NCBI RefSeq assembly: GCF_008042035.1
Contig: NZ_RDBL01000029.1
Location: 912,279 to 976,278 of the forward strand
DNA length: 64,000 nucleotides
From: Streptomyces sp. col6
GTDB taxonomy: Bacteria; Actinomycetota; Actinomycetes; Streptomycetales; Streptomycetaceae
Direction of reading: 5' to 3'
A program made the position numbers and the translations under genes. This document shows positions 16,682 through 25,300 of the stretch, in pieces. The notes under the pieces are model-generated. The model had not been told where the DNA came from and did not search any database. It was given only the letters and a program-made list of their open reading frames with translations. How positions within the stretch are numbered: the stretch's first letter is position 1; every line of letters starts with the position of its first letter.

Positions 16682-17664
16682 GCCGGGCCGGTGGCGGCGG
16701 CAGCGGATCCGCCGCGGACGGCGCCGTGGTGTCGTCCGGCGGGCGGAGTGGAGCCGAGTACCGGATCGACGGCCTGGCGCACGCCAGCGGTGCCACGGTC
16801 CGTACGATCCGCGCCTACCAGGACCGTGGCCTGCTGCCGGCCCCCGAACGGCGTGGGCGGGCCAATGTGTACGGGGTCACCCATCTCGCCCGGCTCCGGC
16901 AGATCGCGGATCTGCTGGACCGGGGCTACACCCTGGCCAGCATCAAGGAGTTGCTCGACGCGTGGGACGCGGGGCGCGGCCTCGGCGGGGTGCTGGGGCT
17001 CGTCGCCGAGGTGCACGGCCCCTGGACCGACGAGCGGGCCGACCGCGTCAGCCGCGCTCAACTCATGGCACAGTTCGGGGGCATCGCCGATGACCGCGCC
17101 GTGGCCGAAGCCGTGGAGCTGGGCGTCCTCGAACCCGTTCCCGGCCACGAGGACGAGTTCATCGTCCCGAGCCCCCAGGAACTTGCCGTGGCAGTGGAGT
17201 TGTTCGCCGCGGGCGTGCCGCTGTCCGCTATCGCCGCTCAGCTCAGGGAAGTTCGTGGCCAGGTCGAACAGATAGCCTGCCGGTTCCTGGAGTTCACCAC
17301 CGAGCATGTCTTCGCCCGGTGGCTCGGCCATCGGCCCCCTACTGATGCGGATGCCGCCGACGCGGCATCGATGGTGCGACGGCTGCGCCCACTCGCTCAG
17401 CAGACCGTCGATGCGGAACTGGCCCGCGCCATGCGGCTGTTCGCGACGCGTCACCTGGAGGAGCACCTCACCGCGGAGGGGCCCTACACCCCTGGCTCCG
17501 CCGGACCGCGTGAGATGTCCGTCGCATTGCCGGTCGCCACAATCGAGGCGGTGGAGAGCTTGGTTGGCCGGGATCAGGTGGGGGACTTCGTCGCGGCGGC
17601 CGCACAACGTGAGGTGAACAAGAGGACGTTGGATGCGCTGGCTTCATCGACGGGCAGGGAGTGA
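16678..17664 (+). CDS. MerR-family transcriptional regulator
   Basis: A 328-residue regulator. After a Gly/Ser-rich leader of about 20 residues, a MerR winged helix-turn-helix occupies about 28-95 (YRIDGLAHASGATVRTIRAY, then the wing and RQIADLLDRGYTLASIKELL). The long C-terminal region has no cysteine or metal-binding pattern, and its Leu-rich helices suggest ligand binding or oligomerisation. The GTG start overlaps the TGA of the hydrolase-dehydrogenase gene, so the regulator is translationally coupled to it and may control its use. The effector is unknown. Confidence 0.85.
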   Translation: MSRAGGGGSGSAADGAVVSSGGRSGAEYRIDGLAHASGATVRTIRAYQDRGLLPAPERRGRANVYGVTHLARLRQIADLLDRGYTLASIKELLDAWDAGRGLGGVLGLVAEVHGPWTDERADRVSRAQLMAQFGGIADDRAVAEAVELGVLEPVPGHEDEFIVPSPQELAVAVELFAAGVPLSAIAAQLREVRGQVEQIACRFLEFTTEHVFARWLGHRPPTDADAADAASMVRRLRPLAQQTVDAELARAMRLFATRHLEEHLTAEGPYTPGSAGPREMSVALPVATIEAVESLVGRDQVGDFVAAAAQREVNKRTLDALASSTGRE

Positions 17665-17697
17665 CAAGTTGGGCAAAACACCCATTTCGTAAGCCAC

Positions 17698-17751
17698 TTG
17701 TCCACAGAATCGCCAACCAGCCTGTGGATAAGTCAAGTTGGCTGTGGATCA
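17698..17751. promoter_or_regulatory. DnaA-box cluster upstream of kptA
   Basis: Within 54 bp there are TTGTCCACA at 17698-17706 (+), TGTGGATAA at 17723-17731 (-) and a one-mismatch TGTGGATCA at 17743-17751 (-). The first two are perfect boxes in inverted orientation, centred 25 bp apart. Spacing of this kind suits cooperative DnaA binding. Confidence 0.72.
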
Positions 17752-17832
17752 AACCTCTGCGCGAAAATCGTTCCGGTGAAGCCCCGAAGAAATGCGGATG
17801 CGCCAGGCGCGTGTCACGAGCACGCTGAAGGG

Positions 17833-18375
17833 ATGGACGAAAGACGCACCGTCAAGGTGTCCAAGTACCTCTCCAAGCACCTGCGGCATCAGCCCGAACG
17901 GATCGGGCTCACGCTCGACGCCCAGGGATGGGTGCCGATCGACGAGCTGCTGCGTGCGGCGGCCCGCCATCACTTCCCGATCAGCAGGGCGGAGCTCGAC
18001 CATGTGGTCGCCGCCAACGACAAGCAGCGCTTCGCCGTCGCGGATGACCGCATCCGGGCAAGCCAGGGGCACACCGTGGCCGTGGACCTGGGCCTGCCAC
18101 CGGCCGAGCCGCCCGCGTACCTCTACCACGGCACGGTGGGGCGCTCCCTGGACGCGATCCGTGCCGAGGGGCTGCACCCGATGAACCGCACGCACGTTCA
18201 CCTCTCGCCCGACCGCGAGACCGCCACCCGCGTCGGGGCCCGGCGCGGCCGTCCCGTCGTGCTGTCCGTGGACGCGGGCGCCATGCACCGGGCCGGCCAC
18301 ACGTTCTGGGTCAGCGCCAACGGGGTGTGGCTCACGGACGCCGTACCCGCCGAGTTCCTGCGCCTGCCGGGCTGA
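17833..18375 (+). CDS. kptA: RNA 2'-phosphotransferase (Tpt1/KptA family)
   Basis: A 180-residue enzyme that transfers a 2'-phosphate from RNA to NAD+, the last step of eukaryotic tRNA splicing. Its bacterial substrate is uncertain. Signature stretches are intact: SKYLSKHLRHQPE (first catalytic Arg), RFAVADDRIRASQGH (the QGH histidine and preceding Arg), and LYHGT followed by HPMNRTHVHLS (NAD-binding lobe). The ATG at MDERRT follows a weak GAAGG site. Upstream in-frame codons run into the DnaA boxes and are probably not translated. No RNA ligase or splicing gene lies nearby. Confidence 0.9.
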   Translation: MDERRTVKVSKYLSKHLRHQPERIGLTLDAQGWVPIDELLRAAARHHFPISRAELDHVVAANDKQRFAVADDRIRASQGHTVAVDLGLPPAEPPAYLYHGTVGRSLDAIRAEGLHPMNRTHVHLSPDRETATRVGARRGRPVVLSVDAGAMHRAGHTFWVSANGVWLTDAVPAEFLRLPG

Positions 18376-18440
18376 GGCGGGGCACGCGGACGCACGGGCC
18401 CCGGACGACCGGCACGGAACGCGGGAACCCCGGACCGCTG

Positions 18441-19394
18441 TCACCCGGCGGTCAGCTGCGCCGCGCCCCTCGTCGCGATCTCCTCGAACAGCTTCCCGTC
18501 GGGCACCGCGGCGTCGAACCCGGGCCCCTCGGCGGGCACCGGTGCGTGGATGACGATCTCGGTGAACCCCAGCTCCGCATGCCTGCCCGCGAAGTCCACG
18601 AACGCGTCGACCGAGTCGAAGGGCCGGCCACCGCCCGCGGCGAGGACCGGGTTGAACTCCGGGGTGAACCCGGTGAGCAGGACCTTGTCGAGCTCCGCCA
18701 CGTCCCGCCCGGCCTCCGCACAGGCACGGCCCAGCCCGTCCACCTGCCGGCCGAGGGCGTCGAGCGACTGCGCGGCACTGCCCGCCTCGTACAGCTTCGG
18801 GTCGCCCGTCGTCACCCACGCCTGACCGTGCCGCGCGGCGAGCGCCAGCCCGCGCGGACCCGTGGCAGCGACGGCGAAGGGCAGGCGGGGGCGCTGCACA
18901 CAGCCGGGCAGATTCCGCGCCTCGGTGGCCGAGTAGAACTCGCCCTCGTACGACTTCCCGGCCGGCTCGCACAGCAGGGCATCCAGCAGGGTGACGAACT
19001 CGCCGAAGCGGTCGGCGCGCTGCTTCGGCGTCCACGGAGCCTCGTCGCCGCGCAGCAGGGTCGTCGCGTCGAAGCCGTTGCCGCCCGCGCCGATGCCCAG
19101 CGTGAGACGCCCGCCCGAGATGTCGTCGAGCGTGATCAGCTCCTTGGCCAGGGTGACCGGGTGGCGGAAGTTCGGCGAGGTGACGAGCGTGCCGAGGCGG
19201 AGCCGTTCGGTGACCGCCGCCGCAGCCGTGAGCGTGGGCACCGCGCCGAACCACGGCCCGTCCCGGAAGGCCCGCCAGGAGAGGTGGTCGTAGGTGTAGG
19301 CGGTGTGGAAACCCAGTTCCTCGGCGCGCCGCCAACGCTCGCCGCCGCCGTCGTGCCAGCGGTGGATCGGCAGAATCACAGTGCTCAGTCGCAT
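18441..19394 (-). CDS. LLM-class (luciferase-like) oxidoreductase
   Basis: A 317-residue TIM-barrel protein of the bacterial luciferase / F420-dependent reductase superfamily. Typical elements are the N-terminal strand MRLSTVILP, YTYDHLSW near residue 35, LGTLVTSPNFRHP, and ISGGRLTLGIGAGGN. The cofactor is probably F420 or FMN, as usual in mycobacterial and streptomycete homologues, but the sequence does not show which. It stands alone, convergent with kptA and divergent from the HAD gene. Substrate is unknown. Confidence 0.88.
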   Translation of the reverse strand: MRLSTVILPIHRWHDGGGERWRRAEELGFHTAYTYDHLSWRAFRDGPWFGAVPTLTAAAAVTERLRLGTLVTSPNFRHPVTLAKELITLDDISGGRLTLGIGAGGNGFDATTLLRGDEAPWTPKQRADRFGEFVTLLDALLCEPAGKSYEGEFYSATEARNLPGCVQRPRLPFAVAATGPRGLALAARHGQAWVTTGDPKLYEAGSAAQSLDALGRQVDGLGRACAEAGRDVAELDKVLLTGFTPEFNPVLAAGGGRPFDSVDAFVDFAGRHAELGFTEIVIHAPVPAEGPGFDAAVPDGKLFEEIATRGAAQLTAG

Positions 19395-19605
19395 GGAACG
19401 ACCCTATGAGAGGCCGAGCAGGTCCCGCATCGGCTGCGCGGCAGGGGCGGGGCGGGCGGACCCGTTTCGACGGCTGCGATTCCGTCCCAGCGGCACCGCA
19501 TCGACTGTTCATATGCCAGAGGAATGTTTTCCAGGTCAGGGGCGCGTGCTCTCAAATGTGCGCCCCTCCGCACGCCCGTGCGCCTTCGTACGCGAGAATG
19601 TACGG

Positions 19606-20472
19606 GTGACCACCGTTATCGAACAGTCCGCTCCTGTCGCTCCCCGGCTGATCGCCACGGATCTGGACGGCACCCTTCTGCGCGACGACAAGACCGTCTC
19701 GGACCGCACGGTCCGTGCGCTCGCCGCCGCCGAGGAAGCGGGGGTCGAGGTCTTCTTCGTCACCGGCCGTCCCGCTCGCTGGATGGATGTCGTCAGCGAC
19801 CACGTTCACGGCCACGGTCTGGCGATCTGCGCCAACGGCGCGGCCGTCGCCGATCTGCACGCGGGCGGACGCCTGCTGAAGATCCGGGGTCTGGAGCGGG
19901 AGACGGCCCTCGATGTCGTCCACACGCTGCGCGCCGCCGCACCCGGCACGTCCTTCGCCGTGGAACTGGCCACCGGCATCCACTACGAGCCCGCCTACCC
20001 GCCCTTCTATCTCGATCCGGCGGCCACGGTGGCGGTCGCGGAGAAGCTGCTGCACGAGGAGGCGCCGGGCGACGGCGTGCCCGTGCTGAAGCTCCTCGCC
20101 CGGCACGGCGAGCTCGACCCCGACGAGTTCCTGACCATGGCGCGCGCCGCCGCAGGGGAGCGGGCCACCTTCACCCGGTCGAGCCCCACCGCGCTCATCG
20201 AGATCAGCGGGCCCGGTGTCTCCAAGGCCAGCACCCTGGAACTGTGCTGCGCCGAGCGAGGCATCTCGGCCGCCGAGGTGGTCGCCTTCGGCGACATGCC
20301 GAACGACGTGGACATGCTGAGCTGGGCCGGGTCCTCCTACGCGATGGGCAACGCCCACCCGGCCGCCCTGGCCGCCGCATCCGGCCGTACCGTCACCAAC
20401 AACGAGGACGGCGTGGCCGTCGTCATCGAGCGCATCCTCGCCGAACGGACAGGCAGCCTCGCGGACCGCTGA
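19606..20472 (+). CDS. HAD-family (Cof-type) hydrolase, paralogue of the serS-linked one
   Basis: A 288-residue HAD phosphatase. Motif I is DLDGTLLRDD, motif II FFVTGR, motif III the lysine in GVSKASTLE, and motif IV GDMPNDVDML. The first 20 motif residues closely match the serS-linked enzyme, and both end with a TNNEDG or SNDEDG loop followed by an ERIL or ERLL helix, so they look like paralogues. The GTG at VTTVIEQS is the likely start. There is little room for a ribosome site, so the message may be leaderless. Convergent with the histidine-kinase gene. Substrate is unknown. Confidence 0.86.
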   Translation: MTTVIEQSAPVAPRLIATDLDGTLLRDDKTVSDRTVRALAAAEEAGVEVFFVTGRPARWMDVVSDHVHGHGLAICANGAAVADLHAGGRLLKIRGLERETALDVVHTLRAAAPGTSFAVELATGIHYEPAYPPFYLDPAATVAVAEKLLHEEAPGDGVPVLKLLARHGELDPDEFLTMARAAAGERATFTRSSPTALIEISGPGVSKASTLELCCAERGISAAEVVAFGDMPNDVDMLSWAGSSYAMGNAHPAALAAASGRTVTNNEDGVAVVIERILAERTGSLADR

Positions 20473-20532
20473 GCCCGAGCCCCACGGGGTGCACGCAGCC
20501 CACCACCGGCCGGCCGCCGTCGGCAGGCCCGC

Positions 20533-22293
20533 TCACAACGGGGCCTGCCACACCACCGTCGTACCGCCGCCGTCCTCCCCGATCCCGGGTCCGAACCAGC
20601 TGGCCCCGCCCAGCGACTCCGCCCGGCGGGCCAGGTTCCGCAGGCCGCTGCGCCGCCCGCCCTCCGGCATACCCACGCCGTCGTCGGCGACCGAGAGCCG
20701 CACCGCGCCCCGCCCGTCGTCCAGCGTGGCGGTCGCGTCGACGACCACCTCGATGCGCGCGGCACCGGCATGCCGGAAGGCGTTGGACAGCGCCTCCCGC
20801 AGCGCCGCGATCAGGTTCTTGCCCGTCAGCTCACCGACCAGGGAATCGACCGCCCCCACGAAGCGGTGGGACGGTGCGAAGCCCAGCGGTACGGCCGCCA
20901 TGTTGATCTCGCGCAGCACCCGGGTGCGCAGACCGGACGGCGCCTCTGCCGGCTCCTGCTGGAGCGCGAAGATCGCGGTACGGATCTCCTGGATGGTCAC
21001 GTCCAGCTCGTCCACCGCCCGGCCCACGCCGGTCCGCACCTCCGGCACGTCCGACCGCCGCTGCGCGCTCTCCAGCATCATCCCGGTCGCGAACAGCCGC
21101 TGGATGACCAGATCGTGCAGGTCACGGGCGATCCGGTCGCGGTCCTCGTAGACCGCGAGACGCTCCCGGTCGCGCTGGGCATCGGCCATCATCAGGGCCA
21201 GCGCGGCCTGCGAGGCGAACTGAGTGGCGAGCGTCCGCTCCGTTTCCGTGAAGGGACGGGCGCCCCTGGACCGGGGCGTGGCGAGCGCGCCCAGTACCCG
21301 GCCGCCGCTGTGCAGGGGCAGCAGCATGTTCGGCCCGAACCGGTCCGCCAGCCTGGTGATCATGCGGGTGTCGGTGGCCGAGTCGTCGACGAAGACCGCC
21401 TCACCGCTCAGCAGCATCCCCACCACGGGGCTCTGGGCCGGGATGATCACCCCGAGCGAGTCTGTCGGGTCGTCCGCCGAGACGGCGACGATCTCCAGCC
21501 CCCCGTCCTCGGCCGGCAGCAGCACGATGCCCGCGGCGGAACCCGCGAGACGCCGGGCCTGCTCGGCCACGACCGTGAGCGCGTCGTCGGCATCGCCGCC
21601 GGACAGCAGCGCGGTCGTCACGGCGACCGACCCGTCGATCCACCGCTCGCGCTGCCGGGCTGCCTCGTACAGCCGGGCATTGCCGATGGCGATCCCGGCC
21701 TCCGTCGCCAGTACGCGCACCAGGTGCAGGTCGTAGTCGCTGAACTCGCCGCCGCCGTCCTTCTCGGCGAGATACAGATTGCCGAAGATCTCGCCCTGGA
21801 CCCTGATCGGAACGCCGAGAAACGTGCGCATCAGGGGATGGCCCTGCGGAAACCCGGCGAATCTCGGATCCTTGGTCAGGTCCGCGAGCCGCAGGGGGCG
21901 TGGATCGTGGATGAGGGCGCCGAGCAGCCCGTGGTGGCCGTCCGGCCGTCGGCCGATCTCCCGTGCGACGGGCTCCGGAACGCCGTAGGTGACGAAGTCG
22001 GAGAGCCCTTCGCCCTCCGCGTCCACGACTCCGATCGCGGCGTAGCGGGCGTGGGCCAGTTCGGCCGCCGTCTCGCAGATCCGGTCGAGCGTCGAGTGGA
22101 GTTCGAGGCCGGTGCCCACGGAACGCATGGCTTCCAGCAGGCGCGGCACCCTTGCGGTGAGTTCGGTGGACAGGCCCCTCAGGCTCCGGGTCACATCGGT
22201 CGTATCCGCTGCTTCCGTTACGTCGCCGGGCGCGTCCTTCGAGGGGCCCGAGTCCTTCGAGGGCTCTGCGCGGTTCGGGTCCTCCTCTGCCAT
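20533..22293 (-). CDS. Two-GAF sensor histidine kinase, DosS/DosT-like
   Basis: A 586-residue soluble kinase with two GAF domains (about 60-205 and 225-370), a HisKA_3 dimerisation domain carrying the phospho-acceptor His393 in RIARDLHDLV, and an HATPase domain (about 490-585, with SVADDGVGM and GLRNLARRAE). The first GAF contains GHPLMRTFLGVP, with His152 at the position of the heme-ligand histidine of mycobacterial DosS/DosT (recalled alignment, not computed). It is therefore a good candidate oxygen or redox sensor. No response regulator gene is adjacent. It lies 59 nt downstream of cydDC on the same strand. The intervening AT-rich sequence could contain its own promoter. Confidence 0.92.
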   Translation of the reverse strand: MAEEDPNRAEPSKDSGPSKDAPGDVTEAADTTDVTRSLRGLSTELTARVPRLLEAMRSVGTGLELHSTLDRICETAAELAHARYAAIGVVDAEGEGLSDFVTYGVPEPVAREIGRRPDGHHGLLGALIHDPRPLRLADLTKDPRFAGFPQGHPLMRTFLGVPIRVQGEIFGNLYLAEKDGGGEFSDYDLHLVRVLATEAGIAIGNARLYEAARQRERWIDGSVAVTTALLSGGDADDALTVVAEQARRLAGSAAGIVLLPAEDGGLEIVAVSADDPTDSLGVIIPAQSPVVGMLLSGEAVFVDDSATDTRMITRLADRFGPNMLLPLHSGGRVLGALATPRSRGARPFTETERTLATQFASQAALALMMADAQRDRERLAVYEDRDRIARDLHDLVIQRLFATGMMLESAQRRSDVPEVRTGVGRAVDELDVTIQEIRTAIFALQQEPAEAPSGLRTRVLREINMAAVPLGFAPSHRFVGAVDSLVGELTGKNLIAALREALSNAFRHAGAARIEVVVDATATLDDGRGAVRLSVADDGVGMPEGGRRSGLRNLARRAESLGGASWFGPGIGEDGGGTTVVWQAPL

Positions 22294-22352
22294 ACCCAGA
22301 GCGTAATTAGTCCTATTTGCTAGGGAAAGTCGGGAGCTATGGTCTTCTCCGC

Positions 22353-25300
22353 TCAGACGCGCGCACCCACGGCCGCGCCCGGCCCTCCCACGCTCTCGCG
22401 CTCCCGCGCCAGCATCCGGCGCAGCGGCCCGTCCACCGATGCCAGTACGTCGTACGGGCCGCGCTGTACGATCGCGCCCGCCTCCAGGACCACCACCTCG
22501 TCCACCGCTTCGAGGCCGGCGAGCCGGTGCGTGATCAGGACCGTCGCGCATCCCAGGGTCGCCTCCAGCAGGTCCGCCGTCAGGGCGTCCGCGGTCGGCA
22601 GGTCGAGGTGCTCGGCGGGCTCGTCCAGCACGAGGACGGGGAAGTCGGCGAGCAGGGCACGGGCCAGGGCGAGCCGCTGGCGCTGTCCCCCGGAGAGGCG
22701 GGCGCCGTGCTCACCGACGAGAGTGTCCAGCCCGTCCGGCAGCGCGTCCGCCCAGTCGAGCAGGCGGGCCCGAGCCAGGGCGTCACGCAGTTCCGGCTCG
22801 CTCGCGGCGGGGCGCGCGAGCCGCAGGTTCTCCCGGAGCGAGCTGTCGAAGATGTGGGCGTCCTGGGCGCACAGCCCGACGAGCCGCCGGACGGTGTCCC
22901 CGTCCAGCGCCGAGGCCTCCACACCACCGATCCGGTAGGTGCCCACCCGCGCGTCCAGGAAGCGGAGCAGCACCTGGGCCAGCGTGGTCTTGCCGGACCC
23001 GGAGGGCCCCACGACGGCGATACGGCGGCCCGCCTCCAGGGTGAGGTCGGCGGAGGTGAGCGCGTCGTGGGCGGTGCCCGGGTACCGGGCCGAGAGCCCG
23101 TGCACCTCCAGCGGGAAGGGGCTCGCCGGGGGCGTGGCCGGGTGGGCCGGCTCCCGTACGGGCACGGGGGCGTCCAGCACCTCGTACACGCGCTCCGCGC
23201 TCCGCCTGACCCGCTGCCGGTACTGGGCGGCGAGCGGCAGCCCGGTCACGGCCTCGAAGGCGGCCAGTGGGGTGAGGACGACGACGGCCAGTTCCACACC
23301 GGCGAGCCGGCCGTCCGCAACGGCGGGCAGAGCGACCAGGGCGGCGGCGACCACGGTGAGCCCCGCGATCAGGGCGATGAGGCCGCCCCCGAGCGCAGTG
23401 GCGGTCGCCGCGCGGGAGGCGATCCGGGTGAGCACGGCGTCGGCCGCGCGCGTCCGAGCGGTACGCCCCGGGAGGGCGCCCGCAACGGTCAGCTCGGCCG
23501 TTCCGCCCAGCAGATCGGTGATCCGCGTGGCCAGGTCGGCGCGTGCGGGGGCCAGCCGCCGTTCCGCGCGGCGGGCGCAGGCGCCGCTGACGAGCGGGAC
23601 TCCGATGCCGGCCAGCAGCAGCCCCACGGCCAGGACGAGCCCGGCCTGGGGGAGGAGCCAGCCGGTGAAGCCGACGGTCGCGGCGCCCACGAGAACCGCG
23701 GTACCGGCGGGGAGCAGCCACCGCAGCCAGTAGTCCTGGAGGGCGTCCACGTCCGCGACCAGCCGCGAGAGCAAGTCCCCGCGCCGGGTGGTGCGCAGGC
23801 CGCCCGGCGCGATGCGCTCCAGGCTGCGGTACACGGCGACGCGCAGTTCGGCGAGCATCCTCAGGACCGCGTCGTGCGACACAAGGCGCTCGGCGTAGCG
23901 GAAGACCGCCCGGCCGATCCCGAAGGCGCGGGTCGCCGTCACCGCGACCATCAGATAGAGGACGGGGGGCTGTTCGGAGGCGCGGGAGATCAGCCAGCCG
24001 GAGACCGCCATGAGCCCGACGGCGGACCCCAGGGCGAGGCTTCCCAGGAGCAGGGCCAGCCCGAGCCGGCCGCGTTGGGCTCCTGCGGCTTCCCGGATCC
24101 GGGTCAGCACATGGCCGCCGGGGGTCGTGGTCTCCTGCGGAGCCTCGGGCTCGGATGCGGGTTCGGCGGTCCGGATGCCGTCGGGCGCGCTCGCGGGGCG
24201 GGCCGGCGCGGCAGGGGCTTCGAGGGCCGGGGCCGTCAGGGTGACCACCCGGTCCGCGACCGACAGCAGCGCCGGCCGGTGCACCACGAGCAGCACGGTC
24301 CGGCCCGCGGCCAGCCTTCGTACGGCCTCGACGATGCCCGCTTCCGTCTCGCCGTCCAGGCTCGCGGTCGGCTCGTCGAGCAGCAGCACCGGCCGGTCGG
24401 CGAGGAACGCGCGGGCGAGCGCGATCCGCTGGCGCTGGCCCGCCGAGAGTCCCGCGCCGTCCTCACCGAGAAGCGTCCTGTCGCCGTCCGGGAGGCCTTG
24501 CACGAAGTCGTACGCCCCCGCGTCGCGCAGCGCAGCCGTCACCGCGCTGTCGTCGGCGGCGGGCCGGGCGAGCCTGACGTTCTCCGCGATGGTGCCCGCG
24601 AAGAGGTGCGGGCGCTGCGGCACCCAGGCGATGCGTTCCCGCCAGCGGTCGAGCGAGAGGTCCGCCAGGTCGGTGCCGCCGACCCGTACGCGCCCCTCGT
24701 CGGGTGCCGTGAAGCCCAGCACCACGTTCAGCAGGGTGGTCTTGCCGATACCGCTCGGGCCGACCAGGGCGACCGTCTCCCCCTCCTCGACGGTCAGCGA
24801 GGTGGGGGCGAGAGAGGGCTCGGAGCGCCCTTCGTGCCGGACGGTCACCTCGTCCAGCTCCAGCCGCAGCGACGCGGGGACCTCCCCCGTACCGCTCGTG
24901 CGGGGCTCCGTCTCCAGGACGGCGAAGACCTCCTCGGCCGCCGAGAGCCCCTCGGCGGCGGCGTGGAACTGCGCCCCGACCTGCCGGATGGGCAGGTAGG
25001 CCTCAGGCGCGAGGATCAGGACCAGCAGGCCGGTGTAGAGGTCGAGTTCACCGTGCACCAGCCGCATGCCGATGGTGACGGCGACCAGGGCCACCGAGAG
25101 CGTGGCGAGGAGTTCGAGGGCGAACGACGACAGGAAGGCGATGCGCAGGGTGCGCAGCGTGGCCTGCCGGTACTGCGCGGTGATCCTGCGGATCTGTTCG
25201 GCCTGGGCCTTGGCACGTCCGAACACCTTCAGCGTCGGCAGTCCGGCCACCACGTCGAGGAAGTGACCGGAGAGCCGGGAGAGCAGCCGCCACTGACGGT

